From positions 972 through 27,634 of the forward strand of contig DIVM01000333.1 of assembly GCA_002435835.1 (NCBI GenBank): 26,663 bases of DNA, written 5' to 3'. Of this stretch, positions 16,646-24,098 are shown piece by piece. A program made the translations under genes and the position numbers. Below the pieces are notes generated by a model. It was not told the origin of the DNA, made no database searches, and was given only the letters and a program-made list of their open reading frames with translations. The DNA comes from Firmicutes bacterium UBA6132 (GTDB lineage: Bacteria > Bacillota_A > Clostridia > Tissierellales > Sedimentibacteraceae). Position 1 is the first letter of the stretch; each line of letters opens with the position of its first letter.

Positions 16646-18253
16646 TTACCATGCAGCAATGGTACCATCAGTCCTTGGCTCAGTGCCACCGCATAGAATT
16701 CCATGTTCATTTCTCCAAATGATTTCTCCTCTGCCAAAGGTTGAGTTATCCAACATAGGAACTATATCATGTCCTAACTTAGATAATTGCAATGCTAAGT
16801 TATTTGGAAAATTTGGTTCTATTTGAAATGTTTTTCCACCAACCCACTGCCAACGATAAGCATCAAGTGCATCTTGTGGGTTCATATGAAAATCTATGGT
16901 GTTCATAATAACTTGCACATGCCCTTGCGGTTGCATGAATCCACCCATAACACCAAAAGGTCCAATTGGTTTATTATCTTTTGTAAGAAAACCAGGTATT
17001 ATTGTATGATATGGTTTCTTGCATGGTGACAGTGCATTGTCATGTAAAGGATCCATGACAAAATTATGTCCTCTGTTATGAAGTGCTATTCCAGTTTCAG
17101 GTACTACTATACCAGAACCAAATCCCATATAATTACTTTGAATCATAGAAACCATATTTCCTTCTTCATCGGCTGTTGCAAGATAAACAGTGCCGCTTGT
17201 ACTTGGATTACCTGGCTTTGGATTTATAGCTTCATTTCTGATAAGATTCCTTCGTTTTTCTGCATATTCTTCGGACAAAAGCTCTTTTACAGAAGTTTTC
17301 ATCATTCTTGGATCTGCTACATATTTTTGTCCATCAACAAAAGCTAATTTCATAGCTTCAAATTGTTTATGTAAACTGTCTACAGAATCTCGGTTTGAAA
17401 ATTCAAATCCCTTTAAAATATTAAGAGCCATCAAGGCAACTATGCCATGTCCGTTAGGAGGTATTTCCCAGACATCATAGCCCCTATAATTTATACTTAT
17501 AGGTTCAACCCATTCAGGTTCATATTCTTGTAAATCTTCTTTTTTTATGTATCCATTATATTTTTTTGAAAATGCATGTATTTTATCAGCTAATTCACCT
17601 TTATAAAAAGCTTCACCATTAGTTTCTGCAATTAATTTCAAGGTGTTAGCGTGATCTTGAGAGTTCCATGTTTCACCTAATTTTGGGGCTCTGCCTTTTG
17701 GTGCAAAAGTTTTAAACCAGTTTTCAAATTCTTCACTTTTTAATTCGGACTTATATAAATTAAAAGCATTATTCCATTGTTTAGCTACATTTGGAGTTAT
17801 AGCAAACCCTTCAGTTGCATATCTAATGGCAGGAGCTAAAACTTCAGTTAAAGGAAGCTTACCAAATCGTTTTGACAAAGCCACCCATCCTCCAACTGCT
17901 CCAGGTACAGTTACAGGAATTAAACCGTATTTAGGAATTTCACTTAATCCTCGATCTTTAAGTTTATCAATAGAAATTGATTTTGGAGATTTACCGCTGC
18001 TGTTTAATCCATAAAGTTTGTCCTTAACCCACACAATAGCAAAATTATCTCCACCTACTCCATTGGAAACAGGCTCAACTACTGTTAAGGTAGCAGCAGT
18101 AGCAATAGCAGCATCAATTGCATTTCCACCCTTTTGAAGAATTTCAAGGCCAGCTTGGGCAGCCATGGGTTGTCCAGTAGCTACCATTCCTTTTTTAGCA
18201 TATACAACATTTCTTCTTGAAGAGTAATTGTAAACTGTTGAATCAAAATTCAA
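16646..18253 (-). CDS. gamma-glutamyltransferase-family Ntn hydrolase (YwrD-like)
   Basis: Self-processing N-terminal nucleophile hydrolase of 535 residues. The expected nucleophile and cleavage point is T355 in STSGTVYLATADEEGNMVSM, followed by QSNYMGFGSG and the GVMGGFMQPQGH oxyanion region. No signal peptide precedes YAKKGMVATGQPMAA, so it should be cytoplasmic, unlike classical GGT. Two classical substrate features differ: the arginine of the D-G-R-E-x-x-P motif, which binds the gamma-glutamyl carboxylate, is missing (NSSGKSP, 84-90), and the paired serines before the C-terminal core are replaced by CKKPYHTIIPGF. This is the YwrD-like pattern, so glutathione hydrolysis should not be assumed. 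Start is TTG with AAAGGGGG seven bases before it. Confidence 0.85.
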   Translation of the reverse strand: MNFDSTVYNYSSRRNVVYAKKGMVATGQPMAAQAGLEILQKGGNAIDAAIATAATLTVVEPVSNGVGGDNFAIVWVKDKLYGLNSSGKSPKSISIDKLKDRGLSEIPKYGLIPVTVPGAVGGWVALSKRFGKLPLTEVLAPAIRYATEGFAITPNVAKQWNNAFNLYKSELKSEEFENWFKTFAPKGRAPKLGETWNSQDHANTLKLIAETNGEAFYKGELADKIHAFSKKYNGYIKKEDLQEYEPEWVEPISINYRGYDVWEIPPNGHGIVALMALNILKGFEFSNRDSVDSLHKQFEAMKLAFVDGQKYVADPRMMKTSVKELLSEEYAEKRRNLIRNEAINPKPGNPSTSGTVYLATADEEGNMVSMIQSNYMGFGSGIVVPETGIALHNRGHNFVMDPLHDNALSPCKKPYHTIIPGFLTKDNKPIGPFGVMGGFMQPQGHVQVIMNTIDFHMNPQDALDAYRWQWVGGKTFQIEPNFPNNLALQLSKLGHDIVPMLDNSTFGRGEIIWRNEHGILCGGTEPRTDGTIAAW

Positions 18254-18529
18254 TTTATATCCCCCTTTAATTAATATTATTTTAAATACTTTTATTATAG
18301 TTTAAATGTTTCATATATAATTTTATCACATATTAAAATACATTCAATACATAAAAAGTTTTATTATTTATTTAGACATTAAAATTTTGCATTAAAATGT
18401 GTTTGAAATAAGTTTAAATAAATTCGCTCTTTGGAGCTGGACAAAATGAATAATAAATTGACATATTGTGATAAATTTCATATAATTATAATAATATATG
18501 AATATAATTGTTATTAACTAATAGTAGGA
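18254..18529. other. gene-free AT-rich stretch with an orphan promoter
   Basis: No coding frame with a ribosome site is visible on either strand. The part next to 18253 should hold the promoter of the minus-strand YwrD-like gene (a TATAAT on the minus strand at 18294-18299, without a convincing -35). The rest is AT-rich with a consensus plus-strand promoter at 18458-18486 and a minor hairpin GCTC-TTTG-GAGC near 18426-18437. Confidence 0.6.
18458..18486 (+). promoter_or_regulatory. consensus sigma-A-type promoter with no gene behind it
   Basis: TTGACA (18458-18463) and TATAAT (18481-18486) are both perfect and exactly 17 bases apart. The first intact plus-strand gene starts 590 bases later at 19077; between them are an antisense transposase relic and a gene tail. 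Confidence 0.65.
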
Positions 18530-18787
18530 TATTTTGCAACAAAGATTTATAGATTATGCTATTGTCAAATGCAGCATCATCAATAAAAATATCAGGATAT
18601 GAATCATTAGGATTTATGGTCCTTTTGAATGATTTAAGTTCGCTGATAATTCGGTTTGCAAACTTAGGGTTATTTACAGTAACATAAGTTTCAATGCAAG
18701 AAGTATCAAAATGTCATTTTCAAATTTTTCTTGGCAATCCGAAAAAAATTCTGCTAAAGAAAGCTGTTTGAGTGGTATCGTATACAT
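18530..18787 (-). pseudogene. transposase relic with internal deletions and frameshift
   Basis: On the minus strand an ATG at 18785-18787, with AAAGGAG before it, opens MYTIPLKQLSLAEFFSDCQ, the start of a DDE transposase group common in Clostridia. After about 26 codons the frame shifts near 18710 and jumps to the middle of the family (FDTSCIETYVTVNNPKFANR, then IISELKSFKRT), and then directly to INPNDSYPDIFIDDAAFDN and IIYKSLLQN, a later part that includes a DDE-region segment. Compared with the full protein as I recall it, two large internal blocks and the C-terminus are gone. The element cannot be active. The exact IS family (IS4/IS5/IS1182-like) is not certain, and no terminal repeats could be defined. 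Confidence 0.7.
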
Positions 18788-18862
18788 GCAACTCCTTTAG
18801 AGGTTTTGGTAGATTTGTCTCTTGACAATTCAATTTTACCATAAATCAGTTAGGAGTTGCAT
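18786..18862. repeat. 11-bp inverted repeat around the transposase start
   Basis: ATGCAACTCCT (18786-18796) and AGGAGTTGCAT (18852-18862) are perfect reverse complements. On the transposase strand the downstream copy contains the ribosome site and start codon, so pairing would hide them. A smaller hairpin TTGTC-TCTT-GACAA (18815-18828) lies in the loop. Confidence 0.65.
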
Positions 18863-18900
18863 TTTTATCCGTAAAAAAACCAGTGATTTTATGGGTTGTG

Positions 18901-18917
18901 GCGTTTCGTAAGCGCCT
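18901..18917. repeat. short GC-rich hairpin near the end of the relic
   Basis: GGCGTTT and AAGCGCC, around CGT at about 18900-18917, form a seven-base stem with one wobble, the most GC-rich spot in the region. It may be an IS end or structure inside the element; no matching copy was found at the other side. Confidence 0.3.
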
Positions 18918-18923
18918 AGTTAA

Positions 18924-19025
18924 ACTACTTATGGTGAAAAAGAAGGCGAAATATCTATTTTGCAAAGGAGCTTTTCTAACATATTAAATAATCTTCTTGA
19001 AGAGATTGATAAATTACAGGACTAA
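18924..19025 (+). pseudogene. C-terminal tail of a lost gene
   Basis: One frame, open after a stop at 18921-18923, encodes TTYGEKEGEISILQRSFSN followed by an amphipathic helix (ILNNLLEEIDKLQD) and a stop. It has no start codon or ribosome site. Composition and codon use look like real protein, so it is probably the last 33 codons of a gene whose front was removed, perhaps when the neighbouring element inserted or decayed. Family unknown. Confidence 0.4.
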
Positions 19026-19040
19026 AAATTATTTTCACGA

Positions 19041-19064
19041 TTGTATTATAAGTTGTATTATAAG
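19041..19064 (+). repeat. 12-bp tandem duplication before the phosphodiesterase gene
   Basis: TTGTATTATAAG occurs twice back to back, ending six bases or less before the GAGGAGG ribosome site of the gene at 19077. Confidence 0.8.
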
Positions 19065-19076
19065 AGGAGGAAAATT

Positions 19077-21557
19077 ATGTCTGCAAAAATATTGGTTGTG
19101 GATGATTCGTCGACCGACCGTCTAATCATCAAAAATATGTTAAGCGAATACAGCATCCTGACTGCATGTGATGGGTTAGAAGCTATGAGTAAAATAGATG
19201 AACATAAAGATATTAATTTAGTAATACTCGATTTGAACATGCCTAATATGGATGGATTTCAGGTGCTGAGTGCTTTAAAGTCCGTTGAACGATATAAAAA
19301 TTTGCGTACTATAATATTAACAAATCATGATGAGATAGACAATGAAATTAAAGGTTTGAAAATGGGTGCTATTGACTATATAAGAAAGCCAATTCATATG
19401 GACTCCTTAAAGAGTAGAATTGAAATACATCTTCAACTTCTGCATCTGCAAAATTCACTTGAACAAAAACTTTTTGACCGTAACCTAACATTTGAAACAA
19501 TTTTTCAGCAAGCACCCGTTGGTATAACTATATCACATAACATGGACCAGACAAATTATTTTAATGAAGATTATTATTCAGTAAATCCAATGTTTGAAAA
19601 AATTATGGGTAGGACAAAAAAAGAGCTTATAGAACTTGGATGGGAAAAGATTACACATCCTGACGACTTGGTTGAAGATTTAAAAAACTTTCAAAAGCTA
19701 AAATCAGGGGAAATAAATAGTTATTCAATGGATAAACGGTATATTAAGCCGGAAGGTTCATATTTATGGGCGCACATAGTTGTAGCTAGGTTAGATTTGT
19801 CAAATGAATTTGAATTTAACTATATTTGTTTTATCCAAGATATATCGGAACGAAAAGCAATGGAGAAATCTTTGGAAGAGAGCGAGCGCAGCAAATCGGT
19901 GCTTCTTTCACACATTCCAGGTATGGCATACAGATGCAATTACGACCGCGATTGGACGATGCAATATGTTTCTTCTGGTTGTTATGAATTGACTGGTTAT
20001 ACTCCGGAATGCCTTTTATACAACAAAGACTTATCATTTAATGATTTGATTACAACTGAATACCGTGAAGCTCTCTGGAAAGAATGGGAGTGTATCCTTG
20101 CTAATAGGCTGCCTTTTAAATATGAATATGAAATCATAACGTTCAAAGGAGAGCGGAAATGGGTACTGGAGATGGGACAAGGCATTTATAATGAACAAGG
20201 TAAAGTAGAAGCTCTTGAGGGAATTATCCTTGACATCTCAGATCGAAAAGAAATTGAGAATAATCTCATATATAACAGTGAACATGATATATGGACAGGA
20301 CTATATAACCGCAGAAATTTAGAAAGACTTTTAACACGTGATGCAAAGATGAAGACAACGATAAAAAGAGCAGTTGTTAGTATTAATCTGAGTACGATGC
20401 ATTCATTAAGCTTAATTTATGGGTTTAATTATAGTCAGGAATTGATTAAAAAGGTTGCTGAAGCTCTTAAATCGCATTGCACTGATAAACATTTATTATT
20501 TAATACATATGAATACCATTTTGTTTTCTATATAAAAGATTATGAAGATAAAAATGAATTAGCAGCATTCTGTGAGGATGTTGTTAATACATTGGAATCT
20601 GTGCTTGACATCGAAAGAATTGGCGGAGGCATTGGGATTGTCGAAATAGGCGAAGATAATAAGCATGATGTAGAGCCGTTGTTAAAGAACCTTCTGATTG
20701 CATCTGATAAAGCGATTAATAACTTTGATAGAGACTTTGGATTTTGTTTTTTCAACACAGATATGGAAGCGCAAATAATTCGTGAGGAAACAATAAAACG
20801 TGAGTTAGCTGAAATTGCAGCGGATGAAAATGACGATAGTCTATTCTTGCAATTTCAACCAATTTTTGATCTCAATTCAAATAGCATATCAGGGTTTGAA
20901 GCTTTAGCTAGAATAAACAGCTACCGATTAGGTCCCATATCACCTTTGGAATTCATTTCAATAGCTGAAAAAACAAAGCTCATTATTCCATTAGGCAAAA
21001 AAATTATTTTTCAAGCCTTTAATTTCTTAAATAAGCTGAAGGAGAATGGTCAAGATAAAATTAGCGTATCAATTAATATTTCTGTAGTTCAGCTGCTTAG
21101 AATTGATTTTATTAAAAACTTGTTTGATATGATAAATGAAATGCAGGTTAATCCTTTTAATATTATCTTAGAGATTACAGAGTCAATATTTGCTTCAAAC
21201 TATCAAGAAATAAACAGAATTTTAAGTGAACTCAAAAATTTAGGGATCAAAATTGCTTTAGATGACTTTGGAACAGGTTATTCCTCTTTAGCGGTGGAAC
21301 GAGAATTAAATATCAACTGCCTTAAAATTGACAAATATTTTATTGATAGATTATTAACGCTCAAAGATGAGGAGGCAATAACTGGAGATATTATATCAAT
21401 GGCGCATAAGTTGGGTCATTTTGTAATAGCAGAAGGAATAGAACACGAAAAACAAAGACAATATTTGAAAAATAACGGATGCGACAAAATACAGGGATAT
21501 CTTATAAGTAAACCACTTTATGAAGATGAAGCAATTGAATTTTTAAAAAAACAATAA
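19077..21557 (+). CDS. response regulator with PAS, degenerate GGDEF and EAL domains
   Basis: A soluble c-di-GMP signalling protein of 826 residues. Domains in order: receiver (1-125) with acidic pocket D9/D10, phospho-acceptor D52, T82 and K104; PAS (about 140-262, ending ISERK); second PAS (about 275-400, ending ISDRKE); GGDEF-like domain (about 405-560); EAL (about 575-826). The GGDEF signature is replaced by YEYHF (NTYEYHFVF), and the metal-binding region reads INLSTMHSLSLIYGF, so cyclase activity is not expected. The EAL domain keeps FEALAR, the NIS and EITES segments, DDFGTGYSS, LKIDKYF, AEGIEHEKQ and QGYLISKP, so it should hydrolyse c-di-GMP. GAGGAGG fixes the ATG at 19077; a TTG at 19041 is in frame but lacks a ribosome site. 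No partner kinase gene is adjacent. Confidence 0.92.
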   Translation: MSAKILVVDDSSTDRLIIKNMLSEYSILTACDGLEAMSKIDEHKDINLVILDLNMPNMDGFQVLSALKSVERYKNLRTIILTNHDEIDNEIKGLKMGAIDYIRKPIHMDSLKSRIEIHLQLLHLQNSLEQKLFDRNLTFETIFQQAPVGITISHNMDQTNYFNEDYYSVNPMFEKIMGRTKKELIELGWEKITHPDDLVEDLKNFQKLKSGEINSYSMDKRYIKPEGSYLWAHIVVARLDLSNEFEFNYICFIQDISERKAMEKSLEESERSKSVLLSHIPGMAYRCNYDRDWTMQYVSSGCYELTGYTPECLLYNKDLSFNDLITTEYREALWKEWECILANRLPFKYEYEIITFKGERKWVLEMGQGIYNEQGKVEALEGIILDISDRKEIENNLIYNSEHDIWTGLYNRRNLERLLTRDAKMKTTIKRAVVSINLSTMHSLSLIYGFNYSQELIKKVAEALKSHCTDKHLLFNTYEYHFVFYIKDYEDKNELAAFCEDVVNTLESVLDIERIGGGIGIVEIGEDNKHDVEPLLKNLLIASDKAINNFDRDFGFCFFNTDMEAQIIREETIKRELAEIAADENDDSLFLQFQPIFDLNSNSISGFEALARINSYRLGPISPLEFISIAEKTKLIIPLGKKIIFQAFNFLNKLKENGQDKISVSINISVVQLLRIDFIKNLFDMINEMQVNPFNIILEITESIFASNYQEINRILSELKNLGIKIALDDFGTGYSSLAVERELNINCLKIDKYFIDRLLTLKDEEAITGDIISMAHKLGHFVIAEGIEHEKQRQYLKNNGCDKIQGYLISKPLYEDEAIEFLKKQ

Positions 21558-21661
21558 ATTAATAATAACGACCGCAATTCAAATGACAAACTTTGCTAAA
21601 AAGGATAAAATAATTATGAAAGATAAGAGATTAGGATGATAGTGTAATGGAATATAAATAC

Positions 21662-21703
21662 AAAACAAATACAGGAAGTAAAATTACTTCCTGTATTTGT
21701 TTT
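21662..21703 (+). terminator. strong terminator with a 20-bp perfect stem
   Basis: Two perfectly complementary arms of 20 bases (21662-21681 and 21684-21703, core CAGGAAGTAA / TTACTTCCTG) meet with only AA between them; the right arm ends in TTTGTTTT and the left begins AAAACAAA, so it can act in both directions. It lies 105 bases after the EAL gene. Confidence 0.85.
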
Positions 21704-21770
21704 CGGTTGTAGTTTCAATTTATAATCCTCATAAGTTCGTAAAAGTTAAAAGTATTAGCAGTTTAATACA

Positions 21771-21799
21771 AAGACAACACTTTTAAGTTATACTATAAT
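21771..21799 (+). promoter_or_regulatory. promoter of the flavoprotein operon
   Basis: AAGACA (21771-21776) and perfect TATAAT (21794-21799) are 17 bases apart; transcription would start near 21806, 36 bases before the ATG at 21842. Confidence 0.6.
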
Positions 21800-21841
21800 G
21801 TTAAAAGAAAAACAATATTATTTAATTACTTGGGAGGAAAA

Positions 21842-23602
21842 ATGAAAAAGATTGTATCGTTAATACTTGTATTAGCATTAGTTATGGGAGTAGTTGGATG
21901 CTCACAAGAGACAAGTAAAGATGTTAAATTGGATGGAACTTACGAAGGAATAGGCTCTGGAAAGGGCGGTAACATTGTAGTAGATTTGACAATTGCAGAT
22001 AATAAAATTTCAAAAATTGAAGTTAAAGAATCACATGAGACAGAAGGATTGTCAGAAGCGATGAATATTATGACAAATAATATGATAGCTACAAATAGTC
22101 TTGGTGTTGATAGCGTTTCAGGAGCAACACTGACTTCAGCTGGTTTTAGAATGGCTGTAAAAAATGCTTTTGAAAAAACAGGGGCAGATGAAAGTGCGCT
22201 TATTTCAACAGGAAAAGTTGAAATGGAAAAAAGAGAATCAGAGTATACAGCCGATGTTATAGTAATTGGTGCAGGTGGAGCTGGAATGACAGCTGCAATA
22301 ACAGCTGCTGATAATGGTGCAAGTGCTATAGTTCTTGAAAAAATGCCTATCCAAGGTGGAAATACTCTTCTTTCAGGCGGGGAATATGCTGCTCCAGAAA
22401 ACTGGGTTCAAGTTGAGGAAAAGTTAGAAGATAGCAATGATCTATTTTATGGAGATATTTTAAAAGGTGGAGATAATGAAAATGATCCAGCATTAGCAAG
22501 AGTTTTAGCAGATAATGCATTGGATGGAGCAAATTGGTTAAAAGATTATATTGATGTTAGATTTGAAGATTATCAATTGTTCTTCGGTGGTCATTCAGTA
22601 AAGAGAAGCCTTGTTCCGATAAATGCTACTGGTTTTGAAATGATAAATAAATTAACTGAAAAATTAAATGAAAAAGAGATTCCGCTTCATAAAAACACAA
22701 CAGCTACAGAATTAATCCAAGATAAAGATGGAAAAGTAATTGGGGTAAAAGCAACATATGGTGATCAAGAAATAACGTATAAAGCTAATAAAGGTGTTAT
22801 ATTAACAACTGGTGGATTTGGATCTAATTTAGATATGAGAGTTAAATACAACCAAAATATGGGTGAAAAAATACTTTCAACTAATTCCGTAGGAAGTACT
22901 GGTGATGGTATAACAATGGTTGAAAAAATTGGAGCTCAGCTTGTTGATATGGAATATATTCAAACATATCCTACATGTGATACACAATCAGGTACACTTT
23001 TATATGTTGGAGATGTTCGTATGGAAGGCCGTTCAATTCTTGTAAATAAAGAAGGAAGCCGTTTTGTTGAAGAACTTGAAAGAAGAGATGTAATTTCAAA
23101 AGCTGTTACTGAACAAACTGGCGGAGTTTCTTACATGTTTTGGGATGAATCTGCAATGGTAGACAGTAAAGTGGCTATAAAACATGAAACAGAATATAAT
23201 AATTTAATCGCAAGAAAACAATTAGTAAAAGCAGATACTATAGAAGAAGCTGCTAAATTCTTTGAAATTGATGCTGCTGAGCTTAAGAAAACAATAGATA
23301 ATTATAATCAATACGCAAAAGACGGAAAAGATCTTGAATTCAATAAAAGAGGCGAATTAGTTCCATTTGGAGAAGGTCCATATTATATAATGGTTTCTAA
23401 ACCTGCTGTTCATCATACAATGGGTGGAGTTAAAATTAATACTAATGCACAAGTTATAAATACAAATGGTGAAATAATAAAAGGATTATTTGCTGCTGGA
23501 GAAGTAACTGGAGATATTCATGGTACTAACAGATTAGGAAGCGATGCTATTGCAGATATAACAGTATTTGGTCGTATTGCGGGACAATCAGCTGCAAAGT
23601 AA
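21842..23602 (+). CDS. exported FMN/FAD reductase lipoprotein, urocanate reductase-like
   Basis: A 586-residue lipoprotein reductase facing outside the membrane. The signal is MKKIVSLILVLALVMGVVGC with lipobox cysteine C20. Residues about 30-112 are an FMN_bind domain with the flavinylation motif D90-SV-SGAT, so T96 should carry covalent FMN. From about 137 an FAD-binding reductase domain follows (VIVIGAGGAGMTAAI; LLSGGEY). Active-site residues by comparison with soluble fumarate reductases: R415 (ERRD), H525 (HHTMGG) and R564 (GTNRLGSDAI). The fumarate-binding histidine (QxHPT) is Y376 here (QTYPT), and D391 lies 15 residues later; this Tyr/Asp pair has the spacing I recall for Y373/D388 of Shewanella urocanate reductase UrdA. 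GGGAGG before the ATG fixes the start. The cytoplasmic fumarate reductase alternative is less likely. Confidence 0.88.
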   Translation: MKKIVSLILVLALVMGVVGCSQETSKDVKLDGTYEGIGSGKGGNIVVDLTIADNKISKIEVKESHETEGLSEAMNIMTNNMIATNSLGVDSVSGATLTSAGFRMAVKNAFEKTGADESALISTGKVEMEKRESEYTADVIVIGAGGAGMTAAITAADNGASAIVLEKMPIQGGNTLLSGGEYAAPENWVQVEEKLEDSNDLFYGDILKGGDNENDPALARVLADNALDGANWLKDYIDVRFEDYQLFFGGHSVKRSLVPINATGFEMINKLTEKLNEKEIPLHKNTTATELIQDKDGKVIGVKATYGDQEITYKANKGVILTTGGFGSNLDMRVKYNQNMGEKILSTNSVGSTGDGITMVEKIGAQLVDMEYIQTYPTCDTQSGTLLYVGDVRMEGRSILVNKEGSRFVEELERRDVISKAVTEQTGGVSYMFWDESAMVDSKVAIKHETEYNNLIARKQLVKADTIEEAAKFFEIDAAELKKTIDNYNQYAKDGKDLEFNKRGELVPFGEGPYYIMVSKPAVHHTMGGVKINTNAQVINTNGEIIKGLFAAGEVTGDIHGTNRLGSDAIADITVFGRIAGQSAAK

Positions 23603-23632
23603 ATTAATAAATAGTTGCAAGGAGAAAATAAG

Positions 23633-24007
23633 ATGAAATTAAATAATAAACAGTTTATGATTTTTGCTTTATTAATAGCAATGTCATTCTCAATAGTAGG
23701 ATGCGGAGCAAAGGAAACTTTTAAACCAGGAACATATACAGGTGAAAGTATAGGAATAAAAGGACCATTGAAAGTTGAAGTAACAGTAACTGCTGATGAA
23801 ATAACAGATATAAAAGTACTTAGTCATAGTGAAACTGAGGGAATAGGCAGTGTAGCTGCAGAAGAGTTGCCAGGAAAAATTATTGAATCACAAAGTTTAA
23901 AAGTTGAGGCAGTTTCAGGTGCTACATCTTCAAGTAAAAGTGTTATAGAAGCAGTTGAAAAAGCATTAAAGCAATCAGGAGCAGACATAGAAGCTTTAAA
24001 AAAATAG
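23633..24007 (+). CDS. FMN-binding lipoprotein
   Basis: A small lipoprotein of 124 residues: a signal with lipobox ending at C24 (SFSIVGC), then a single FMN_bind domain (residues about 33-115) with the SGAT motif at 95-98, T98 being the expected flavinylated residue. It begins 30 bases after the reductase stop with AAGGAG before the ATG, so both come from one transcript. Its domain resembles the N-terminal FMN domain of the reductase next door, suggesting duplication or a partner function. Probable role: one-domain electron carrier on the outer face of the membrane, delivering electrons to the reductase. Covalent FMN attachment would need an ApbE-type transferase, not present in this window. 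Confidence 0.88.
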   Translation: MKLNNKQFMIFALLIAMSFSIVGCGAKETFKPGTYTGESIGIKGPLKVEVTVTADEITDIKVLSHSETEGIGSVAAEELPGKIIESQSLKVEAVSGATSSSKSVIEAVEKALKQSGADIEALKK

Positions 24008-24027
24008 TAATATATATAAAATAAACA

Positions 24028-24070
24028 AAACGTTCAACTTATAAATTAGGTTGAACGTTTATTATATTTT
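24028..24070 (+). terminator. terminator of the flavoprotein operon
   Basis: AAACGTTCAAC pairs perfectly with GTTGAACGTTT around an 11-base loop, followed by the T-rich ATTATATTTT. It lies between the FMN lipoprotein gene and the convergent lysR gene. Confidence 0.8.
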
Positions 24071-24098
24071 AATTAAATACAATCTTAAACTTTTAATT

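Noticed and set aside
17066..17480. Plus-strand open frames opposite the YwrD-like gene
   Set aside because: Overlapping antisense frames without ribosome sites; the minus-strand protein is clearly the real one.
18495..18521. Small open frame MNIIVIN after the orphan promoter
   Set aside because: Seven codons without a ribosome site; not a credible peptide gene.
18530..19076. CRISPR, toxin-antitoxin or defence genes in the decayed patch
   Set aside because: No spaced direct repeats and no open frames beyond the transposase relic and the gene tail.
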